64,000 bases of DNA from Sungkyunkwania multivorans (GTDB taxonomy: Bacteria; Bacteroidota; Bacteroidia; Flavobacteriales; Flavobacteriaceae), in contig NZ_JBHTJH010000017.1 in assembly GCF_042675645.1 (NCBI RefSeq), forward strand, positions 62,001 to 126,000, read 5' to 3'. Under the pieces are notes generated by a model. It was not told where the DNA came from. It saw only the letters and a program-made list of their open reading frames with translations, and made no database searches. Positions 36,917 through 44,791 of this stretch are shown here, one piece after another (position 1 is the stretch's first letter; every line of letters begins with the position of its first letter). The position numbers were made by a program, and so were the translations under genes.

Positions 36917-37552
36917 ATGAACGACTTTGACAGGAAGCAACATTGGGAACATATCTATTCAACAAAAAGTCTCCACGAGGTTAGTTGGTATCAGCCAACA
37001 CCCGAAATCACTCTCAACTTCTTTCAACAATTAGATATCCCACTAAAGTCCAACATTATCGATGTGGGTGGCGGCGATAGTTCTTTGGTAGATCATTTAC
37101 TTGACATAGGCTATAGGAACCTTACTGTTCTTGACATCTCCGAAGTCGCAATTGAAAAGGCAAAACAACGCCTAGGCGAACGAGCTGATCTAGTGAATTG
37201 GCTTGTAACAGATATTGCTGATTTTATGCCCGAAGACACCTATGAAGTATGGCATGATCGTGCCGCCTTTCATTTTCTGACGGAGGAAAAAGAAATCGAG
37301 AAGTACATCGAAACCGCTTATCGTAGTTTGAGTCCTGATGGTATCTTAATAATGGGCACCTTTTCCGAAGATGGCCCTACCAAATGCAGTGGCATTGAGA
37401 TCAAACAGTATTCTGAAGCCTCATTGACCGACCGCATGAAAAGATTCTTCGAAAAAATACATTGCCTCAAGGTAGATCACAAGACACCTTCTGGCAGCAT
37501 TCAGAGCTTTCTATTTTGCGCATTTAGAAGAGCAACGGTAAAAGCTCATTGA
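36917..37552 (+). CDS. Class I SAM-dependent methyltransferase
   Basis: A 211-residue cytosolic methyltransferase. Motif I is IIDVGGGDSSLVD (about 45-57), motif II region VLDISEVAIEKA, and WHDRAAFHFL in the place of motif IV. It resembles the small methyltransferases related to thiol or metalloid methylation, but the substrate cannot be read from the sequence. No operator of the regional type precedes it; it probably follows the preceding membrane methyltransferase in one transcript. Confidence 0.87.
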   Translation: MNDFDRKQHWEHIYSTKSLHEVSWYQPTPEITLNFFQQLDIPLKSNIIDVGGGDSSLVDHLLDIGYRNLTVLDISEVAIEKAKQRLGERADLVNWLVTDIADFMPEDTYEVWHDRAAFHFLTEEKEIEKYIETAYRSLSPDGILIMGTFSEDGPTKCSGIEIKQYSEASLTDRMKRFFEKIHCLKVDHKTPSGSIQSFLFCAFRRATVKAH

Positions 37553-37588
37553 ATTACTCCTTTAGAATTTTCTTTTTTATGCCCATCT

Positions 37589-37632
37589 GTAACCAAAGTG
37601 GCTGTGTAGCGGTAATTTATTTCAGAACTTTA
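37589..37632 (+). promoter_or_regulatory. Weaker Crp/Fnr-type operator before the DUF2202 gene
   Basis: GTAAC-CAAA-GTGGC (37589-37602) with one arm imperfect, and GAACTTTA (37625-37632) in place of the -7 box at the same 29.5-bp distance. Confidence 0.5.
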
Positions 37633-37654
37633 TAGAAGTATCCTAAAAAGACGC

Positions 37655-38164
37655 ATGATGAAAACTACACTGAAAATAAGCTTGCTGCTATTGGTGGTGA
37701 ATAATATGCTGATTCTTGGTCAAGACCAAAAATTAGAAACTGAGACCGCTAAAAACCTAAAGTATCTGTTAGAAGAGGAAAAGTTAGCTCGTGATGTCTA
37801 TACCTATTTAGACGAAAAGTGGGAGCTACGAGTATTTCATAACATTAAGCAAAGTGAGCAACGGCATATGGATGTTTTACGCAACCTACTGGACGCAAAT
37901 CGAATTGAATTCGAGATAAGTGACAGTAAAGGCACTTTTACTAATAAAGAACTCCAATCACTATACGACGAATTCATCAGCAAAGGTTCTATATCTCGTC
38001 AAGAGGCCTTCAAAGTTGGCATTTTGATAGAGGAAAAGGACATTCAAGATTTGAAGGCAGCTTTAAGCCAAACAAATAATGGATATGCACAAATGGTGTT
38101 CTCCAACTTAATAAGGGCCTCAAACAATCATTTGAGAGCTTTTAAGAGACAGCTGTCCCGCTAA
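37655..38164 (+). CDS. DUF2202 ferritin-like domain protein, secreted
   Basis: A 169-residue protein with a signal peptide (about 1-22) and a four-helix ferritin-like domain of the DUF2202 type: LLEEEKLARDVYTYL, then NIKQSEQRHMDVL (Glu and His spaced for metal binding), and a later DIQDL...ASNNHLRAFKRQL. The family is of unknown function and may bind iron or another metal in the periplasm. It is preceded by a weaker member of the regional operator set and followed by the DUF6799-like gene. Confidence 0.87.
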   Translation: MMKTTLKISLLLLVVNNMLILGQDQKLETETAKNLKYLLEEEKLARDVYTYLDEKWELRVFHNIKQSEQRHMDVLRNLLDANRIEFEISDSKGTFTNKELQSLYDEFISKGSISRQEAFKVGILIEEKDIQDLKAALSQTNNGYAQMVFSNLIRASNNHLRAFKRQLSR

Positions 38165-38249
38165 GTACCATGGCTCAACTCAAAGCTGTGAATGCACGGA
38201 GACCAATAATAAACCAAATGCTTAAAAAGCATCTTAAATACCAATGACC

Positions 38250-38927
38250 ATGAAAAGAGTAATGTTAATTTCAGCGTTTCTGGTTCTCGGAACCTTGGCG
38301 CTATCGGCACAGGATCAAGACCAAGTAAGGTCACAGGAACGAGACCAGACACGATTGATGATGGTAGATGGAGATCTTCTTCAACTTAGAGATAGAGAAC
38401 AACTTCGAATCCAAAATCGATTGGAGCTCAACGATGGCACGCAAGTCTATAACAATGGTAGCTATCAAACACCCAATCAAAAACGTCTACGACTTAAAGA
38501 CGGTGAATGTTTGGATATGGACGGCATTAAGTATCGCAACGAATATCAGTATCGTTACAAGGTGCAACAAGAGAACAAAGGGCTAAATCAATCACAGATA
38601 CGAGAACGCAATCGGAATAGGTATCATGTGATGATGGTCGATGGCGAAGCCTTTCAAATTCGAAATCAGATGCAGCAACGCCTGCAACAACCTATGAGTC
38701 TCAACGACGGGACGGTAGTGAACCCCGATGGTTCCTACCAGACCAGAGAACGACAGCAGGTAAGATTGAAGGATGGGCAATGTTTGAATATGGATGGGAA
38801 ACTATTTCAAAACCAGCATCAATATCGAAAAGAGTATGTTAAAAAGCATATGAAAGCCAATAAGAAAAAGATGAATAAAAAGGTAAAGAAGAAAGTATCC
38901 AACAAGAAGGGTAAGGTTGGTAGCTGA
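38250..38927 (+). CDS. Secreted protein with two DUF6799-like repeats and a lysine-rich tail
   Basis: About 225 residues from an ATG at 38250 (an ATG two codons upstream is also possible). A signal peptide ends near LSAQ. Two copies of a roughly 75-residue unit follow (about 30-105 and 120-190), each with MMVDGD/E, LNDGT, a DGSYQT- or NGSYQT-type step and RLKDGxCLxMDG. The C-terminal 35 residues are almost only Lys, Asn, Met and Val. The repeats fit DUF6799, a family without known function. The basic tail could bind an acidic polymer. No regional operator is seen directly upstream. Confidence 0.78.
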   Translation: MKRVMLISAFLVLGTLALSAQDQDQVRSQERDQTRLMMVDGDLLQLRDREQLRIQNRLELNDGTQVYNNGSYQTPNQKRLRLKDGECLDMDGIKYRNEYQYRYKVQQENKGLNQSQIRERNRNRYHVMMVDGEAFQIRNQMQQRLQQPMSLNDGTVVNPDGSYQTRERQQVRLKDGQCLNMDGKLFQNQHQYRKEYVKKHMKANKKKMNKKVKKKVSNKKGKVGS

Positions 38928-38942
38928 TCATTTAAATTATTT

Positions 38943-38965
38943 GGCCTTGCTATTAAAGCAAGGCC
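38943..38965 (+). terminator. Intrinsic terminator after the DUF6799-like gene
   Basis: GGCCTTGC / GCAAGGCC, a perfect 8-bp stem with a 7-base loop, followed by TTTAATTTTT. Confidence 0.85.
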
Positions 38966-38988
38966 TTTAATTTTTAAAACATAGAACG

Positions 38989-39882
38989 ATGAAGAATACA
39001 AGCGCCATCCTATTTGGGTTGCTTTGCCTGCTGTCTAAGATACTTATAGCACAACAGCCCACACATGCGCAAGCGACCAAACAAGAGTCAGCCTCCTATT
39101 TTTTAGCAGATGTAACCTACATTAGCGATGCGGTATTTATGGGTCGTCGCGACTCTATTGCCGCTCCTTACATAATACCCTCCATAGGGTATTATGATCG
39201 CTCAGGGATCTATGCGGATGCCTCTCTTTCATATCTCGTAGGTACTGAAGAAAAAAGAGTCGACCTTATGTTGCTAACTGTCGGCTATCGCTATAATGCT
39301 AAAAAACTGAATGGAGATATGTCTGCTACGGCCTATTTTTATAATGATGAAAGTTATAATGTACAATCTGAAGTGAATGCGGATCTAACGGCAAGCTTGG
39401 GATATGATTTTGATATTCTTCAAGCAAAACTATCGGCCATCACTTACTTCACTCAAGAAAGCAAAAACGACTTTTTCTTATCGCTCTCACTCGAAAAACA
39501 GATCGAAGCCTTTAAAAACAATCTTCACATCATCCCAACAATAGATCTTAACGCAGGATCTCAAAATTTCTATGAAGAATATTATCGAAACAATCGATTG
39601 GGCAATCGAAAGGGACAAGGTTCTGGAGGTACTGACCTGTCCACTATAGCGATTGCACAGTCCACCGACTTTTCTATATTGAGTCTTGACCTGAGCTTGC
39701 CCATCTATTATTATCACGATCAATATATTTTTTCGTTAAATCCGGTCGTTTCGCTTCCACAAAATCCCGCCATCATTACAGCAGAGGATGTCATTTTCGA
39801 AGAGGATTTAGAGAACGCCTTCTTTATTTCGCTGGGTATCAGTTATTGGTTTGAAACTTCAAAAAAGTCAAATGCTCATTAA
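38989..39882 (+). CDS. Small outer-membrane beta-barrel protein of unknown role
   Basis: A 297-residue protein with a signal peptide (LLCLLSKILIAQQ) and a pattern of alternating amphipathic strands with a final aromatic residue group (FFISLGISYWFE), as in outer-membrane barrels. Three short segments resemble one another (YNAKKLNGDMSATAYFYND, LTASLGYDFDILQAKLSAI, LDLSLPIYYYHDQYIFSLN), as in barrel hairpins. No family can be named from the sequence. It lies between a terminator and the YeeE/YedE pair and may be a porin for the sulfur compound those proteins handle (inference). Confidence 0.7.
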   Translation: MKNTSAILFGLLCLLSKILIAQQPTHAQATKQESASYFLADVTYISDAVFMGRRDSIAAPYIIPSIGYYDRSGIYADASLSYLVGTEEKRVDLMLLTVGYRYNAKKLNGDMSATAYFYNDESYNVQSEVNADLTASLGYDFDILQAKLSAITYFTQESKNDFFLSLSLEKQIEAFKNNLHIIPTIDLNAGSQNFYEEYYRNNRLGNRKGQGSGGTDLSTIAIAQSTDFSILSLDLSLPIYYYHDQYIFSLNPVVSLPQNPAIITAEDVIFEEDLENAFFISLGISYWFETSKKSNAH

Positions 39883-39916
39883 CTATTGGAAGAACTTAAA
39901 TAACTTACAAGCCATT

Positions 39917-39960
39917 GTAACCAAGGTTACTTAGCGCTTGTGGCAGAAATCGTTAATTTG
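39917..39960 (+). promoter_or_regulatory. Crp/Fnr-type operator and -7 region before the YeeE/YedE pair
   Basis: GTAAC-CAAG-GTTAC (39917-39930), perfect in its arms, and TTAATTTG (39953-39960), one mismatch from the -7 consensus, again at 29.5 bp. Confidence 0.75.
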
Positions 39961-39980
39961 CATCTAAAACATAAAATACC

Positions 39981-40538
39981 ATGAAAATACTATACGAACC
40001 CTGGCCTTGGTACATTGCCGGCCCCATGATCGCCTTGGTCATGTTTCTATTGCTAATGGTTGGAAAAAACTTTGGGATGTCCTCAAATCTCCGGACCATG
40101 TGTACCATTTGTGGTGCAGGGCGGAACGTGGATTTCTTCAAATTCAACTGGAAGGCACAACGCTGGAATCTTGTTGTGGTACTCGGCGCCATCATCGGTG
40201 GTTTTATTGCCTCTCAATTTTTGTCAACGGATACCGCAGTGGCTATCAACCCAGATGTGGTGGCCAACCTCAACGAATTGGGCTTTGAAAGTGCAGGGAA
40301 AGCCTATTTGCCCACAAAACTTTTTGACAATAGTGCCTTTACGGACATGAAGAGTCTAGCCATCTTAGCGATTGGCGGGCTATTGGTTGGTTTTGGTGCG
40401 CGATACGCAGGTGGTTGCACCTCTGGGCATGCCATCTCAGGATTGAGCAATTTGCAGTTACCTTCGTTGATCGCTGTGATCGGTTTCTTTGCCGGAGGCC
40501 TTTTTATGATTCATGTTTTATTTCCTTTAATCTTTTAG
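39981..40538 (+). CDS. YeeE/YedE-family transporter, first half
   Basis: A 185-residue inner-membrane protein with about four hydrophobic segments and the family motif GARYAGGCTSGHAISGL, whose Cys lines the channel in thiosulfate transporters of this family (TsuA). The full-length family has two such halves; here the halves are separate genes, this one and the next, as is common in Bacteroidota. The pair is under the regional operator. Likely cargo is thiosulfate or another sulfur species carrying sulfane sulfur. Confidence 0.9.
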   Translation: MKILYEPWPWYIAGPMIALVMFLLLMVGKNFGMSSNLRTMCTICGAGRNVDFFKFNWKAQRWNLVVVLGAIIGGFIASQFLSTDTAVAINPDVVANLNELGFESAGKAYLPTKLFDNSAFTDMKSLAILAIGGLLVGFGARYAGGCTSGHAISGLSNLQLPSLIAVIGFFAGGLFMIHVLFPLIF

Positions 40539-40541
40539 ACC

Positions 40542-40955
40542 ATGCGATTTTTATCATACTTACTCATTGGAATCCTATTCGGAATCACCATGTTCAAATC
40601 GGAGGCAGCCTCTTGGTTCCGCATCTACGAGATGTTTCAGTTCAAGGCCTTTCACATGTATGGCATCATCGGGTCGGCACTGGTCATTGGCGTGATCATG
40701 GTGCAACTTATCAAAAGAGGAAAGGTCAAATCTATCCATGGCGAGTTGATCACCTTTGCCCCCAAAGACAAAAGTTTCTATCGCTATATGCTAGGCGGTA
40801 CCATCTTTGGTCTTGGTTGGGCCTTGGCAGGCGCCTGTCCCGGACCGATGTTCACCTTGGTAGGTGCTGGCTTCTGGCCTATCTTGATCGTGATCCTTTT
40901 TGCTGTACTTGGAACCTATTTATATGGGGCTTTGAGGGGTAAGTTGCCACATTAG
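40542..40955 (+). CDS. YeeE/YedE-family transporter, second half
   Basis: A 137-residue membrane protein starting 3 bp after the first half. It has about four hydrophobic segments and the second Cys motif GWALAGACPGPMFTLVGAG. Together with its neighbour it would make one transport unit. Its last 60-120 bases are found again, in decayed form, at 63691-63775 on the far side of the peptide island, so this gene end forms the island's left border. Confidence 0.9.
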   Translation: MRFLSYLLIGILFGITMFKSEAASWFRIYEMFQFKAFHMYGIIGSALVIGVIMVQLIKRGKVKSIHGELITFAPKDKSFYRYMLGGTIFGLGWALAGACPGPMFTLVGAGFWPILIVILFAVLGTYLYGALRGKLPH

Positions 40956-41082
40956 AGAGTGCAAGTATTGCCACCAAACTTCTTTTAGGATCAATTTTGA
41001 AACTTTACTCGAAACGAATAAGAATAAATGGTGATGGATCTTGTAATTTAACGAACTAACCCTTAAGGTCTATAATTAAAAT

Positions 41083-41104
41083 ATGCAGGTTTTTCAACCT
41101 GCAT
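41083..41104 (+). terminator. Intrinsic terminator after the YeeE/YedE pair
   Basis: ATGCAGGTT / AACCTGCAT, a perfect 9-bp stem with a 4-base loop and TTCTTTT after it. The opposite side also has a T-rich run, so it can serve the minus-strand peptide genes too. Confidence 0.85.
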
Positions 41105-41185
41105 TTCTTTTATAAATTGATTTCCCATTTGTTGCTACTACGGCAATAGAAAGTATCCATTTCGGGTATAACCTAAATAATCTAA

Positions 41186-41341
41186 TCAAAGTGCTAGATG
41201 ATCTCTTGGTAGACATGTGGTTGTCATTACTATATCTCCAATAGTAGGAATGATATCATTATCAGATACTGCAATAAGATTATTATGATCGAGAGATCCA
41301 GCAACAATATGCTGCATAGTGTCAAAATTAGCAAGAGCAAA
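41186..41341 (-). pseudogene. Possible decayed short GG-peptide precursor
   Basis: On the minus strand this frame reads FALANFDTMQHIVAGS and then a Thr-rich end with one Cys (IVMTTTCLPRDH). The first part lines up with FTIAKLNNPKVIYGGT of the intact peptide just upstream. A stop codon comes two codons before this match and no leader start is present in frame, so it may be a remnant. The similarity is short and could be chance. Confidence 0.25.
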
Positions 41342-41410
41342 ATTCTATAATTGAACTATCTTTGTTTATTTTACTTTTGCCTTAACCCTTGTTTTAAATA
41401 TCTAAGAAAG

Positions 41411-41560
41411 TTAATTTGACATCTTCTTATTAGTAGCAGTATCTATAATTGTATCTGAAGTTCCCCCGTAAATAACTTTTGGGTTATTTAATTTAGCAAT
41501 GGTAAAAGTGTTTAGCTTACTTATTCCCTGCTCTGCGTTCTTGACATTTCTTTTTTTCAT
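41411..41560 (-). CDS. Short GG-type peptide precursor (49 residues)
   Basis: A 49-residue peptide: MKKRNVKN start, conserved leader end TFTIAKLNNPKVIYGG, then a 16-residue core TSDTIIDTATNKKMSN. A basic N-terminus, a KLN-type leader end and a double Gly match the short GG-leader natural product precursors of Bacteroidota. The core is Thr/Ser rich but has no Cys, so a lanthionine ring cannot form inside it. It follows a 49-residue sister peptide (41592) and the TPR-AraC regulator on the same strand. A longer frame upstream is open but the ATG at 41560 matches the sister's start. Confidence 0.72.
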   Translation of the reverse strand: MKKRNVKNAEQGISKLNTFTIAKLNNPKVIYGGTSDTIIDTATNKKMSN

Positions 41561-41591
41561 AATATTGGCTATTGGTTTTAAGATGATATAT

Positions 41592-41741
41592 TTATTTTGA
41601 TATATTTTTACTTGTAGTGTCCCAAATTGTATCACCAGCCCAACCTCCAAAGATGGTATTGGGATTATTTAATTTAGTAATGGTAAAAGTTTTAAGTTCG
41701 CTTATTCCTTTTTTAGTCTTGCTTAGGTTTCTCTTTTTCAT
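41592..41741 (-). CDS. Short GG-type peptide precursor (49 residues), sister copy
   Basis: A 49-residue peptide of the same build as its neighbour: MKKRNLSKTKKGISEL, then TFTITKLNNPNTIFGG, then core WAGDTIWDTTSKNISK. The leaders are close (identical MKKRN, TFTI.KLNNP and GG), the cores share DTI-DT spacing. Being under 60 residues it is easily missed in gene calling. The upstream stretch (41742-41806) has TTTGTC 29 nt before TTTTATTAC, a weak match to the promoter type seen at the NHLP genes. Export by the GG-peptidase ABC transporter at 55252 is plausible but not proven. Confidence 0.75.
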   Translation of the reverse strand: MKKRNLSKTKKGISELKTFTITKLNNPNTIFGGWAGDTIWDTTSKNISK

Positions 41742-41846
41742 CTTCTATTAATATTTATGAAAGCGTTAGTAATAAAATGATTTTGATGTAATAAAAGTAA
41801 GACAAATAATCGATGAAACTCAACCTTACACGCAGCTACGTAGGGT

Positions 41847-41858
41847 AATTCATGAATT
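41847..41858. repeat. AATTCATGAATT palindrome at the 3' end of the TPR-AraC gene
   Basis: The 12-base palindrome AATTCATGAATT overlaps the stop codon of the regulator gene. Eleven of its bases recur twice on the other side of that gene (43731 and 43753). Confidence 0.6.
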
Positions 41859-43547
41859 AGACCCCTCCTCCTTTTTCCTCTTATCGATAAATTCCAAAGG
41901 TCTCATCCCAATACGTTCTCTGAAAGCCCTCTTATAGGTGCTTTCATTATTATACCCTACTGCTTCAGCCATAGCTTGCATGGTATATTTCCTATAATTC
42001 TTATCTTCTATAATTTTTTTTACTGACAATGCGATCCTTTTATCATTGATGTAGGTTGTTAGACTACTCCCAATATATTCCCTTAAATAATCGGTAATAT
42101 AATGATCATTGATTCCTGTGTCCTTCCGAATGAAATCCTTATTAAAGGTACTTTTGGCATAGGTACGCTTTTCTTCATAGCTTTCAAAAGCGGCCTTTAT
42201 CTTTTCTACATCTTTCTCAGGTATCTTACTAGATCGAACCTGCTTTGGTGGGTCGTTATTTTTTTCTTTTGTAAATTCTGCTATAATCTGTTCGTATTTT
42301 TCATTTTTCTTAAATTCATTTCTCCGATGTCTAAAAAATGTAAATGCAAGTAATACCATAAAAACAGATAAAATCACAATAGCAATACTCCATTTTTTCT
42401 CGTTTGATTTATAGATGTTGATCAGTTTCTCTTTCCTTTCCAATAATTTTGGAACATCATATTCTTTAATGATATTGGATTGTAGGTAAGAACTATAATC
42501 TTTAGTTAAACTATCTATTTTTAAAAGGTTCTTTACATAATAAAGTTCTTTTTCGTATTGCTTTTTCTTCCTGTAGTATGCTATTAGCGATGTATAAGCA
42601 CCTCTCAGCTCTGGATTGATATAATGTTGTTCATGGTAAATTGTATCCACTCTCTTAAAATGGTTAACCGCTATGGCGGTGTCACCCAACTTAAGTTTAG
42701 ATTCACCTAAAAAATATTCACAAAAAGCTTGGTTAGAAAGGTCTTTGATCCGTTTCATTCCACTATTTGCCTCTTCAAATATTTTAATTGCATTACCATA
42801 ATTAGCCTTGTAATATTCGAGCATTCCAGAACCCATATGAAGGTGATTGGAAATAAAATGGTCCGTCCCTTTTAGATATTCTTTGGCAGTATCTATATGA
42901 TATTTTGCAGAATCCAATTCTCGTTTCTTTATATAAACTTGCGAAAGAGAAAATGCTGTTAAACCATAAGAACTCCATTTTTTTTGTTTTTTATAATATG
43001 CCAAAGAAGTATACATCTCTCTTAAAGCGCCATCATTGTCCCCGGTTCTGTGTTTAAGAATTCCCATAGCCTGCTTTATCCAATATTTCACCTCCAAGCT
43101 ATCCTTATCACTTATTATCTTATCGGCAATGATCAGATCATTTAGTGCTTTCTTGAAATGACGTTCTTTATACGACTCTTTTCCTCTAATATAATAAGCA
43201 TAAGCTGTAAAAAAGCCATGATCTTTGGCTTTAGAAAGAGCAATAATGCTATCAGAATATAAAATGCTTGTTTCTTTAGTTCCTACTTTCTGAACCTTAG
43301 AATCAATGTCGACAATAAAATAATAGCCTTTTACCAACAATCCATCCTTTCCCGTGTTCCTGGCTTTATTTATATATGCTAAGGCATAGACATTAGCCAG
43401 CTCAATTTCATTTTTTTCTTTATTGGCATTGATCTTCTGCTCTAATTGTTCAAATGAATATTGACCAAGACTATCTAATTGAATTATACCATATCCCCAT
43501 GAAGTATTGAGGGCGATCAGCACTAAAAACAAAAATATTCTTTTCAT
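41850..43547 (-). CDS. TPR-sensor/AraC-type transmembrane regulator
   Basis: A 565-residue regulator: signal peptide (about 1-20), TPR-like helical repeats in the periplasm (about 40-370), one membrane segment (WSIAIVILSVFMVLLAFTFF, about 390-410), a short coiled linker and a C-terminal AraC/XylS HTH (about 465-560, with YTMQAMAEAVGYNNESTYKRAFRERIGMRPLEF). This is the Bacteroidota membrane-bound TPR-AraC type. It is followed on the same strand by the two short GG peptides, so it may sense their mature product or another peptide outside the cytosol. A matching cytosolic AraC protein lies at 50781. Confidence 0.88.
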   Translation of the reverse strand: MKRIFLFLVLIALNTSWGYGIIQLDSLGQYSFEQLEQKINANKEKNEIELANVYALAYINKARNTGKDGLLVKGYYFIVDIDSKVQKVGTKETSILYSDSIIALSKAKDHGFFTAYAYYIRGKESYKERHFKKALNDLIIADKIISDKDSLEVKYWIKQAMGILKHRTGDNDGALREMYTSLAYYKKQKKWSSYGLTAFSLSQVYIKKRELDSAKYHIDTAKEYLKGTDHFISNHLHMGSGMLEYYKANYGNAIKIFEEANSGMKRIKDLSNQAFCEYFLGESKLKLGDTAIAVNHFKRVDTIYHEQHYINPELRGAYTSLIAYYRKKKQYEKELYYVKNLLKIDSLTKDYSSYLQSNIIKEYDVPKLLERKEKLINIYKSNEKKWSIAIVILSVFMVLLAFTFFRHRRNEFKKNEKYEQIIAEFTKEKNNDPPKQVRSSKIPEKDVEKIKAAFESYEEKRTYAKSTFNKDFIRKDTGINDHYITDYLREYIGSSLTTYINDKRIALSVKKIIEDKNYRKYTMQAMAEAVGYNNESTYKRAFRERIGMRPLEFIDKRKKEEGSNS

Positions 43548-43730
43548 AGAATCTAAATCTTTGGCTTTCTAGGCTGGGAAGGTGAAATTATGAATCTTAT
43601 TTTAAAAATCAAGGTTTTTCTGTTTTATGACCTAATAATTAGAGAAAAGGATAGCCTATTTCCAATTACTGAACTTGTCGATATCCTTTACTTCTACTAT
43701 CATCTTTTCTTTGAAAATGCCCACTGCACA

Positions 43731-43764
43731 ATTCATGAATTGCACCATTACTATTCATGAATTG
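43731..43764. repeat. Direct repeat of ATTCATGAATTG, 22 bp apart
   Basis: ATTCATGAATTG occurs at 43731-43742 and 43753-43764, between the divergent TPR-AraC and small HTH genes. Spacing of two helical turns and the palindromic core suit a tandem regulator site. A third copy overlaps the stop of the TPR-AraC gene. Confidence 0.65.
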
Positions 43765-43838
43765 AAACAATGAACACTTTTACAAGCGTACTTGCATGTA
43801 TATGTTTGTACTGTTCAATAACCTGTGAAAATAAGAAA

Positions 43839-44120
43839 ATGAAATCCATTAAAAATTTAGAACGCTTGCAACAATTACATTCCCTTATTGAAAAAGAACA
43901 AACTGGAGGCTCGTTAGAATTAGCCCGTAGAATGCACATAAGTCAGCGTCTTGTCTACAGCCTAATGGAACAACTAAAAGATTTCAATGCAGCAATTTTG
44001 TATGATAGAGGACGAAAAACCTATTACTACAAAGATGACTTTCAATTTGAAGTGAACATCTCCGTTTCTGTTAGAAATAAAAATACTGCCATGGAAATTT
44101 TTGGGGGAAGTTATATATAG
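43839..44120 (+). CDS. Small HTH DNA-binding protein
   Basis: A 93-residue protein from the ATG at 43839; the frame is open upstream to 43770 but the added residues are Cys-rich and unlike the rest. An HTH of the HTH_11 type is visible: LQQLHSLIEKEQTGGSLELARRMHISQRLVYSLMEQL split over helices 1-3, then a wing with YYYKDDFQF. The upstream region carries the double ATTCATGAATTG, which could be its own site. It stands at the head of the plus-strand peptide genes. Confidence 0.72.
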   Translation: MKSIKNLERLQQLHSLIEKEQTGGSLELARRMHISQRLVYSLMEQLKDFNAAILYDRGRKTYYYKDDFQFEVNISVSVRNKNTAMEIFGGSYI

Positions 44121-44125
44121 CAGCT

Positions 44126-44326
44126 ATGAATATACGATGTCTTATCATAAGGTTCTTTTTGTACTTGATTACCATGACTTTTATAAATGGAATACTCATA
44201 AAAGTACTCTTCGAGGATTTATCTTTGATCCAATTATTAAAAATTCAACCTCAATTTCTTCTGAGCCTTATTGTAGGAAGTATCATCCTAGCAGTTTTTT
44301 TTGGTTGCAAAAAATATCGTGATTGA
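44126..44326 (+). CDS. Small two-segment membrane protein, unknown
   Basis: A 66-residue protein starting 5 bp after the HTH gene. It has two hydrophobic segments (LIIRFFLYLITMTFINGILI and PQFLLSLIVGSIILAVFFGC) joined by a short loop, with a basic end KKYRD. It has no recognisable family. Small two-pass proteins beside bacteriocin genes are often immunity proteins; that role is only suggested by position and build. Confidence 0.5.
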   Translation: MNIRCLIIRFFLYLITMTFINGILIKVLFEDLSLIQLLKIQPQFLLSLIVGSIILAVFFGCKKYRD

Positions 44327-44385
44327 TAATATCAATTTTATTATCAGAAATATACCATATAGAAAACGTTAATCTTCTCAGGGTT

Positions 44386-44423
44386 TTTGGCATTTCTGTC
44401 CAAGTAATCGTAAATATTTTTAC
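44386..44423 (+). promoter_or_regulatory. NHLP-locus promoter 1 (TTTGGCATTT, 29 nt, TATTTTTAC)
   Basis: TTTGGCATTT starts at 44386 and TATTTTTAC at 44415. The start codon of the first NHLP precursor follows 33 nt later. Same layout as six other sites. Confidence 0.72.
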
Positions 44424-44447
44424 CTCAAGCCAATAATCATTTGAATC

Positions 44448-44771
44448 ATGAGGTTATCAAAGGAACAGCTTTATAAGAATATCGTCAATGAAGCAAAAAA
44501 CAATGAGCTTTTCAAATTGTCATTGATCAGCAATCCTTCAAAAGCTATCAAAGAACTTACTTCGGAAACATTGCACATTTCAAACGAAAGGCCATTGAAG
44601 AGACGCGACCATGTTGAAACCACTTTCGACACTTACCACGCTCTTTACAATGTTTATGACGATAAAGAACTAAATGAAGGACAGTTAGAAATGGTTGCTG
44701 GCGGACATGGCATCATCACTGATCTTGTCTTAGACACTTTAGAGGCCATTAGAGATGCGTTGGAGATTTAA
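44448..44771 (+). CDS. NHLP-type precursor peptide 1
   Basis: A 107-residue precursor with the nitrile-hydratase-like leader: LYKNIVNEAKNNELFKLSLISNPSKAI..., here with a diverged middle (no DQTD motif) and leader end LNEGQLEMVAGG. The core after GG is 18 residues (HGIITDLVLDTLEAIRDA then three more), acidic and helical, without Cys. The C39 domain of the 55252 transporter would cut after GG. Leader divergence makes it the most distant intact member of the set. Confidence 0.85.
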   Translation: MRLSKEQLYKNIVNEAKNNELFKLSLISNPSKAIKELTSETLHISNERPLKRRDHVETTFDTYHALYNVYDDKELNEGQLEMVAGGHGIITDLVLDTLEAIRDALEI

Positions 44772-44791
44772 TTGCTAAAATACAAATCCAT

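Larger units (their letters stand above)
40956..41410. other. Border stretch between sulfur region and peptide island
   Basis: AT-rich and without an intact gene. It contains the terminator at 41083 and, on the minus strand at 41186-41341, a possible decayed short GG-peptide gene. Confidence 0.5.

Noticed and set aside
40007..40942. Open frames of 93-175 codons overlapping the YeeE/YedE genes
   Set aside because: They lie in other frames of two membrane proteins with clear family motifs and have no family features themselves.
44327..44360. GATAATA ... TATTATC hairpin after the small membrane protein gene
   Set aside because: A 7-bp all-AT stem in AT-rich sequence is not reliable as a terminator.
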